Source: Gemmatimonadales bacterium UBA1120 (lineage in GTDB: Bacteria; Gemmatimonadota; Gemmatimonadetes; Longimicrobiales; Gaopeijiaceae). Taken from it: a stretch of DNA of 10,880 bases. The DNA is taken from contig DCAZ01000140.1 of assembly GCA_002313925.1 (NCBI GenBank), positions 1,829 to 12,708 of the forward strand. Reading direction: 5' to 3'. The notes beneath the pieces are model-generated. The model was not told the DNA's origin, ran no database searches, and saw only the letters and a list, made by a program, of their open reading frames with translations. A program made the translations under genes and the position numbers. Numbering within the stretch: the stretch's first letter is position 1; every line of letters starts with the position of its first letter. Shown here one piece after another: positions 6,687-10,880 of the stretch.

Positions 6687-8678
6687 TCAAGAGATTTCAG
6701 CCCTGCTCCTCGTCAAAAGTTGTTCGCCAACGGCCCGATAGCCTTGGTCGATCGCCGCGTCTGTGTGAGGCGTCGCAGCCGCATCGGAGTTCGCGATCGA
6801 GATACGACCGAAACGTTGACGGCCAATGACGCACGGCCGGTCGTCATCTTCGAACAACGCCCATTCGATTGGGTCGTCCAACGTGTCATACGAATATGCG
6901 TATCCATGAGGCCAGCGGTTTACGGTGATCGCTTCGATGTCCCGAGCAGGGTCGAATCCTCCATCGGAGAGCGCGCGTCCGATCTGATCCCGGATATTGT
7001 GCTCGAAGGTCTCGAAGGTAGTCTCCTGAAGATCCCGGCGACCGCGTCGATGTTGCTCCTTCTTGGGAAGACCTGGCACACAGGGTGTGCGAGTCATGTG
7101 AAGAACCATTGGGTCTTCAGGAGACCGGGGTGGGTTGTAGTCTCCAATCTCTAGGGCACGGCCGAGGCTGAAATTCGAGTGATACATACCGGGGCAAGTC
7201 ACACTCCTAACACCTAGATTCGTGAATGCTGTCCAGTTCCGTATTAGAACGTTGGTGTACACAATGGGCATGCGTTCACCATAGCCGAGGGCTGACTTTT
7301 GCTCTGGTGACATCTCAGGGCAGATGTAGGGTATCATGTCATTGTGGCACGCCATTACGACGTGGTTCGCGCGAACCGTCTTCGCGGTCCCATCCTGCCC
7401 CACGTACGTCACCTCGACTTCGGATGCATTCTCCGGACTCCCACGATGTTGGACCCGGACTACTGTGCTATTGAGCCTGATCCGAACGGGCGAGCCATCC
7501 CGGTCAAGCCGCGAGTAATCGAGGTGGGCCATGATTGAGTCCTCCAGCGTCGACCCTGGAAGCGCGTCGGGGATCATGGCCCGGACAAGGAGGCGAGCGA
7601 GTGTCGCATTACCATCGGGAAGCTCGATGGTAGGCCCACCACTGAACTGTCGTTCACGCCCATGCTGTCCACCACCAATGTGGGTAAGCGGTCCAACCCG
7701 AGACAACGGCTGCAGATCGAGTTGCTGAAATCCCGGATAACCCATAGCCCAAGCATAGAGCGCGGGCAGCGCATCGATACCAACGCAGAACAAGCCTTTC
7801 GGTCGGTCATCGTAGAATGGAATGACTTCCGGGCGGACACGAGCGTGGTTAAGGAGAAAAGTTGCATAGCTCATCCTAGCAAGTCTCGTCTTCCGATCTC
7901 CATCAGAAAGATCAGACCATCCGTCTACCGCGGCACCGATCTCCTCAAGCCTCACGATATCTCGCTGCACATCCCCGGATAACGGGGTCTGAGCGAGCCA
8001 TCCCTGTCGGTCGCCGTTCGGCCCAAACCCACTCACTGACCCTGTCACGAGACGATCATCCCCGAAGATCTCTCGGCTGAAAAACGTGCTTCCCGTCAGG
8101 CCCAATGATCTGTAAAAATTTCGACTCGTTTGGTCAGCTGCCTCTGCCCGTTCAAGATCCAGACCAACCGTGGCCAGTAAGGTGCGAGCAACTGTTGAAT
8201 AATGATGGATAGCCTCAAGGTTCGATGTGCCACCATTCAGCAAGAGAGTGCGATCACCGTATGAAAACTCGTTCCGCTTGGCGTGACCTCCAAAATCGTC
8301 GTGGTTATCGAGGATCAGGACCCGAGATCCCGGCCCGGCGTTATCGTGGAAAAAGAACCCAGCGGACAAGCCACTCAGCCCCCCACCTACGATGACCATG
8401 TCATAGTGCTCGCCCGAGTCCTCCCCAGCCCATGTACGTCCGTCACGGAAGCCATGGGCGACCTCGAAGGAACCTGTGTGGCTACCCCGCATCCCTGTCA
8501 CTGCTGGCGGATAATACGCCTCCTGCGGACTACTATATCCGAACCAGGGATCAGCAGACTTATCGAGTTTCTGCAGGGACAGCATCGACCCACCAACGGT
8601 CACAGCGACCCCGTTGAGGAAGTCGCGGCGGGGAATGTCCCGGCCCATTCCGAGTTCGCGATCATAGGCCTTCGACAT
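6687..8678 (-). CDS. Tat-exported FAD-dependent oxidoreductase resembling spermidine dehydrogenase
   Basis: Predicted periplasmic flavoprotein of the amine oxidase/spermidine dehydrogenase type, which oxidises an amine and passes electrons to the respiratory chain. The frame opens at 8741, but the best start is the second of two ATGs (8676-8678), 5 bases after the purine-rich AGGGGGA (8684-8690); that gives 663 residues. From this Met, a twin-arginine signal (DIPRRDFLNGVAV, RR at residues 17-18) is followed by a mildly hydrophobic stretch. The Rossmann dinucleotide motif DMVIVGGGLSGLSAG comes next (GGGLSG about 98-103). Then comes the end-of-second-strand acid and FAD loop ILDNHDDFGGHAKRNEF (about 122-138). 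The C-terminal flavin segment FGRISIANSDAAATPHTDAAID lies near residues 623-644, after NRWPHGYAYSY (587-597). The overall layout, including the YYPPAVTGMRGSHTGSFEVAH block, matches spermidine dehydrogenase-like proteins as I recall them. The exact amine substrate is uncertain. It lies 99 bases downstream of the OCD-family gene. Confidence 0.8.
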   Translation of the reverse strand: MSKAYDRELGMGRDIPRRDFLNGVAVTVGGSMLSLQKLDKSADPWFGYSSPQEAYYPPAVTGMRGSHTGSFEVAHGFRDGRTWAGEDSGEHYDMVIVGGGLSGLSAGFFFHDNAGPGSRVLILDNHDDFGGHAKRNEFSYGDRTLLLNGGTSNLEAIHHYSTVARTLLATVGLDLERAEAADQTSRNFYRSLGLTGSTFFSREIFGDDRLVTGSVSGFGPNGDRQGWLAQTPLSGDVQRDIVRLEEIGAAVDGWSDLSDGDRKTRLARMSYATFLLNHARVRPEVIPFYDDRPKGLFCVGIDALPALYAWAMGYPGFQQLDLQPLSRVGPLTHIGGGQHGRERQFSGGPTIELPDGNATLARLLVRAMIPDALPGSTLEDSIMAHLDYSRLDRDGSPVRIRLNSTVVRVQHRGSPENASEVEVTYVGQDGTAKTVRANHVVMACHNDMIPYICPEMSPEQKSALGYGERMPIVYTNVLIRNWTAFTNLGVRSVTCPGMYHSNFSLGRALEIGDYNPPRSPEDPMVLHMTRTPCVPGLPKKEQHRRGRRDLQETTFETFEHNIRDQIGRALSDGGFDPARDIEAITVNRWPHGYAYSYDTLDDPIEWALFEDDDRPCVIGRQRFGRISIANSDAAATPHTDAAIDQGYRAVGEQLLTRSRAEIS

Positions 8679-8683
8679 CATTG

Positions 8684-8690
8684 TCCCCCT
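8684..8690 (-). promoter_or_regulatory. Ribosome binding site that decides the flavoprotein start
   Basis: AGGGGGA on the minus strand lies 5 bases before the ATG at 8678 and only 2 before the adjacent ATG at 8681. The upstream candidate ATG at 8741 has a purine block immediately abutting it with no spacer. Starting at 8678 also places the twin-arginine motif close to the N-terminus, as export requires. Confidence 0.5.
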
Positions 8691-8777
8691 GCACCGAGGT
8701 CTAGTAGGGTGATCGACACGAGCTTTGCCCGAAACGGCCATCCCTGTATCTGCGCCAACTTGCAGAGGTACAGTCGA

Positions 8778-9770
8778 TCAAGCCAGTTCAGCTTCCCGCT
8801 CGGGCGAGGAGAGGGCACGATCGACTATCTTAGCAATCTGAATGTCCTGGATCGCAACCCCTGTGAGATCCACAACTGTGATTTGGTCTTCGCTTGTCCG
8901 ACCAATTGTGGGATTCTTAATCACTTGCCCCAATTCCAGAATGGAGTCTTCCCTAATCTGTCCTCCTTGGACCGCGGCACAACATTCGCCGTGATCAACA
9001 CATTGCGAAATGCTGTCCGCGACGACTAGATCCGCCTTTGCCAAGAGTTCAGCTTCGAGTTCCTGCTTTCCGTGATCGTCTGAGCCCATCGCGGTAATGT
9101 GCGTTCCTTCTTGCACTAAATCAGCGCGAATTAAGGGATTCCTGGCAGAAGTCGTGGTGACTATAAGATTGCATTGTGAAACCAGATCATCGAGTACCTC
9201 TGCTGCCTTGATTTCCAGCCCCCACGTCCGAATTCGCTCTCGAGATTGAAGATCTTCAATCATACGCTGCACTTTGGTCGAATCCCTACCCCAGATGAAG
9301 CAACTCCTACAGTCAATAACATCACGCAACATTTCGAGTTGCATCCTGGCTTGGACGCCAGTTCCGACGATGCCAATGTGATGGATGTTCCCCGCAGCCA
9401 AGTGCTTTGCTGCGACTGCACCAGCGGCCGCAGTACGCATATCAGTGAGCCAACATTTATCCAATAAAATGAGCTTGAGACCTCCGGTCTTCTGACTGAA
9501 GACCAGAAGCAACCCATCACTGACCGGTAGCCCCAATTCCGGATTTTTATAGAACCCTGAGGCCATCTTCAGGACATAGTAGTCGTCACCGGAGACAAAT
9601 CCGTACTTGATATGAACGTCACCTGGCGGGTCATCAAAATGAAGAAATCCAACCGGTGGCACCTTAACCCGACCTTCCGAATAAAGAACAAATCCAGTTT
9701 CAATCTCCCGGATCAACTGCGGGATATCTATCAGACGCTTGATTTCATCGAGCTTGAGCACAGTGGCCAT
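8778..9770 (-). CDS. Ornithine cyclodeaminase/mu-crystallin family protein
   Basis: Cytoplasmic NAD(P)-dependent enzyme of the OCD/mu-crystallin family, whose members include ornithine cyclodeaminase, archaeal-type alanine dehydrogenase and ketimine reductases for pyrroline- or piperideine-2-carboxylate. Numbered from Met 9770 (330 residues): K68 (YYVLKMASG) and R112 (LTDMRTAAAGA) match the substrate carboxylate-binding positions of the family. The nucleotide motif is IGIVGTGVQARMQLEML (132-148). The catalytic-aspartate region is AMGSDDHGKQELEAELL (227-243). The C-terminal signature is VVDLTGVAIQDIQIA (299-313). The other possible start, ATG 9776, adds two residues but leaves only one base after the AAAGG Shine-Dalgarno site (9778-9782); 9770 gives a 7-base spacer. 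The region looks slightly more AT-rich than its flanks. Family is secure, but the loop differs from the GxDxPGKTEL pattern recalled for true ornithine cyclodeaminases, so the specific reaction is open. Confidence 0.9.
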   Translation of the reverse strand: MATVLKLDEIKRLIDIPQLIREIETGFVLYSEGRVKVPPVGFLHFDDPPGDVHIKYGFVSGDDYYVLKMASGFYKNPELGLPVSDGLLLVFSQKTGGLKLILLDKCWLTDMRTAAAGAVAAKHLAAGNIHHIGIVGTGVQARMQLEMLRDVIDCRSCFIWGRDSTKVQRMIEDLQSRERIRTWGLEIKAAEVLDDLVSQCNLIVTTTSARNPLIRADLVQEGTHITAMGSDDHGKQELEAELLAKADLVVADSISQCVDHGECCAAVQGGQIREDSILELGQVIKNPTIGRTSEDQITVVDLTGVAIQDIQIAKIVDRALSSPEREAELA

Positions 9771-9777
9771 CGGCATG

Positions 9778-9782
9778 CCTTT
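9778..9782 (-). promoter_or_regulatory. Ribosome binding site favouring the second ATG of the OCD-family gene
   Basis: AAAGG on the minus strand lies 7 bases before the ATG at 9770 but only 1 base before the ATG at 9776. Just upstream is the eight-base palindrome GGAATTCC (9789-9796). Confidence 0.4.
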
Positions 9783-9817
9783 ATGTCGGGAATTCCGAAT
9801 GATAGATCGTTACGACT

Positions 9818-9845
9818 GATGCCAAGGCATCTGGTCGCCTCGACC
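9818..9845 (-). terminator. Tandem hairpins immediately after the M14 stop codon
   Basis: On the minus strand, directly after the TAG at 9848-9846, come GGTCG-AGG-CGACC (9845-9833) and, one base later, GATGC-CTTG-GCATC (9831-9818; 6 bp if the C-G pair at the loop closes). No T tract follows, so this is not a canonical intrinsic terminator. It may instead protect the 3' end, cause partial termination, or space the two genes. The second dyad could also be a protein-binding site. Confidence 0.35.
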
Positions 9846-10880
9846 CTACCGCCCCGGACCGAGAAGCACGGCATTCATGAAGAGAAGCTCAGTGGCTTCG
9901 GTATACGCCCGGTAGTTGGGGTCCTCGGCAAAAGCGACGATCTGGCCACTGCCATACGACTCGTACATCAGGAATGCCTTATTTGCGAGCTGTGGGCGTG
10001 CCTCATCCCACACAATGCCACTCAACACCAGATTATCGAGATCTCCGTAACGACCTACATTTATGCCGTTGTCGAGTGTCATTGGTGTGAAAACACGGTT
10101 GCCCTGCACCAGTACCCCGATTTCTCCATCAGTCCCCGAAGACAGCCAGTGTTCGGTATCTAACAGCGTCCTCAGGATCGCACCCGGAACCGACTCAGGG
10201 CCCTCATCCTCAGGCACAATTTCCTCTAGATACTCAATCGGTTGATCGGGCGTCTCATTGCTCGGAGGATCATCACCCACGGCCCTGCCTCCCCTGCGCT
10301 CGGCGGTCGTCGAAAGTAGCTCAGCTCGAATCGCCCACGCTGTGGATGCTGCCATTGTGATCATCGTACCACCATTGGACATCCAGTTGCGCAGCTCTTC
10401 GACCATCCCCGAGTTCACCGCATTTGAGTAGTTGCCGCTCGGAAAGACGATGACGTCGTAGTCGGCGAGATTCGCTCGCCCGAGGCTCGACGCACGTACA
10501 GCCACAGTCGGCTGCGCATAACGCTGCTCCAGGACATATCGGGCGAAGCCAACAGAATTTGTCTGACCGGGAGAATCGTATACGAGGAGTACGCGGGGAG
10601 AGCGCAGAGCACGGACGCTGTTGCTTCCGAGCGACGCACCCTCTTCAACATAGGAGTCATCGATCGGGATGACCTCTGCTCCATGAGCAGAAGCGATTCG
10701 ACCAAGTCGTTGTTGAAGGTTTGCATCGTTCTCGGCCGTGCGCACGATTGCGGTGCCAACAGGGTATTCGCGTCCGCCAAGCGTGAACTCAGCACCGGCT
10801 GCGCGCACTCTGATTCCAGCACGAAGAGCCTCTACTACTGCACTTGCGGCACTTGTCCCCCAGGGCATTAGATAGCCTAC
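9846..10880 (-). CDS. C-terminal part of an M14-type zinc carboxypeptidase homologue with GATase1-like domain
   Basis: The frame is open to the window edge (codons for V-G-Y-L precede the ATG at 10868), so this is the last 344 residues of a longer protein. It resembles the C-terminal half of large exported M14-family carboxypeptidase-like proteins. Numbering from that ATG, the opening PWGTSAASAVVEALRAGIRV (2-21) and GGREYPVGTAIVR (31-43) continue that region. They are followed by SYVEEGASLGSNSV (72-85). A Rossmann-like glutamine amidotransferase-type domain begins at PRVLLVYDSP (91-100) and includes ADYDVIVFPSGNYSN (135-149) and WMSNGGTMITMAAS (162-175). The nucleophile-elbow position reads SGNYS with no Cys, so it is not an active amidotransferase. 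An acidic, proline-rich linker spans about 199-230. The M14 catalytic HxxE domain would lie outside the window. The call relies on remembered architecture; the family is probable, the activity cannot be checked here. Confidence 0.68.
   Translation of the reverse strand, partial: VGYLMPWGTSAASAVVEALRAGIRVRAAGAEFTLGGREYPVGTAIVRTAENDANLQQRLGRIASAHGAEVIPIDDSYVEEGASLGSNSVRALRSPRVLLVYDSPGQTNSVGFARYVLEQRYAQPTVAVRASSLGRANLADYDVIVFPSGNYSNAVNSGMVEELRNWMSNGGTMITMAASTAWAIRAELLSTTAERRGGRAVGDDPPSNETPDQPIEYLEEIVPEDEGPESVPGAILRTLLDTEHWLSSGTDGEIGVLVQGNRVFTPMTLDNGINVGRYGDLDNLVLSGIVWDEARPQLANKAFLMYESYGSGQIVAFAEDPNYRAYTEATELLFMNAVLLGPGR

Noticed and set aside
8679..8741. N-terminal extension of the flavoprotein from the ATG at 8741
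   Set aside because: The extension (21 residues, Arg/Pro-rich) has no properly spaced ribosome site and would bury the twin-arginine signal; the ATG at 8678 has AGGGGGA at a workable distance.
8283..9029. A 248-codon plus-strand open frame spanning the flavoprotein and OCD genes
   Set aside because: It lies antisense to two well-supported genes and across their gap, its translation has no recognisable motifs and is rich in Pro, Arg, Cys and Ser as expected of a shadow frame, and it lacks a good ribosome site.
9612..10163. A 183-codon plus-strand open frame
   Set aside because: It is antisense to the OCD and M14 genes, both of which have clear family motifs; the translation resembles no family.

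Overview
The window is about 10.9 kb of moderately GC-rich bacterial chromosome, almost fully coding. One gene runs on the plus strand at the left edge and meets a run of six minus-strand genes, with no intergenic gap longer than about 140 bases. No rRNA, tRNA, CRISPR array, insertion sequence or phage gene is visible. Signal peptides and a twin-arginine signal indicate a Gram-negative-type cell. The mix of exported M16 and M14 peptidase homologues, a DUF885 protein, an exported amidohydrolase and a Tat-exported flavoprotein recalls peptide-scavenging environmental lineages such as Gemmatimonadota. That assignment rests on recalled family composition only and is uncertain.

Layout. Bases 1-2514 (+) hold the 3' part of an M16 (PqqL/pitrilysin-like) zinc peptidase, whose HxxEH motif lies just outside the window. 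It ends 25 bases from the stop of a convergent, AT-rich gene for a small polytopic PEMT/isoprenylcysteine-type methyltransferase (2540-3211, -). Going right, all genes are on the minus strand: an exported imidazolonepropionase-like amidohydrolase (3244-4776), an exported DUF885 protein (4897-6549), a Tat-exported FAD oxidoreductase resembling spermidine dehydrogenase (6687-8678), an ornithine cyclodeaminase/mu-crystallin family protein (8778-9770), and the C-terminal part of an M14-type zinc carboxypeptidase homologue with a glutamine-amidotransferase-like domain (9846-10880, running off the window). Transcription of this run goes from right to left.

The genes look like a peptide, amine and amino-acid scavenging neighbourhood. 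Exported peptidase-like proteins would work outside the cytoplasm, a periplasmic amine dehydrogenase would feed electrons to respiration, and a cytoplasmic imine or amino-acid redox enzyme sits directly upstream of it. Whether they form one operon is not provable here, but spacing and orientation allow it. Two of the predicted enzymes lack residues usually treated as metal ligands: the amidohydrolase has NxH instead of HxH, and the DUF885 protein has no HExxGH-like motif.

The most unusual non-coding structure is the 120-base gap between the DUF885 and amidohydrolase genes. On the minus strand it holds a 19-codon ORF with a good Shine-Dalgarno site, and a 9-bp inverted repeat (GGAGGTCAG / CTGACCTCC). 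The right arm of that repeat can instead pair with the Shine-Dalgarno site of the amidohydrolase (GGAGGATCA). The result has the layout of a translational attenuator or riboswitch-like leader.
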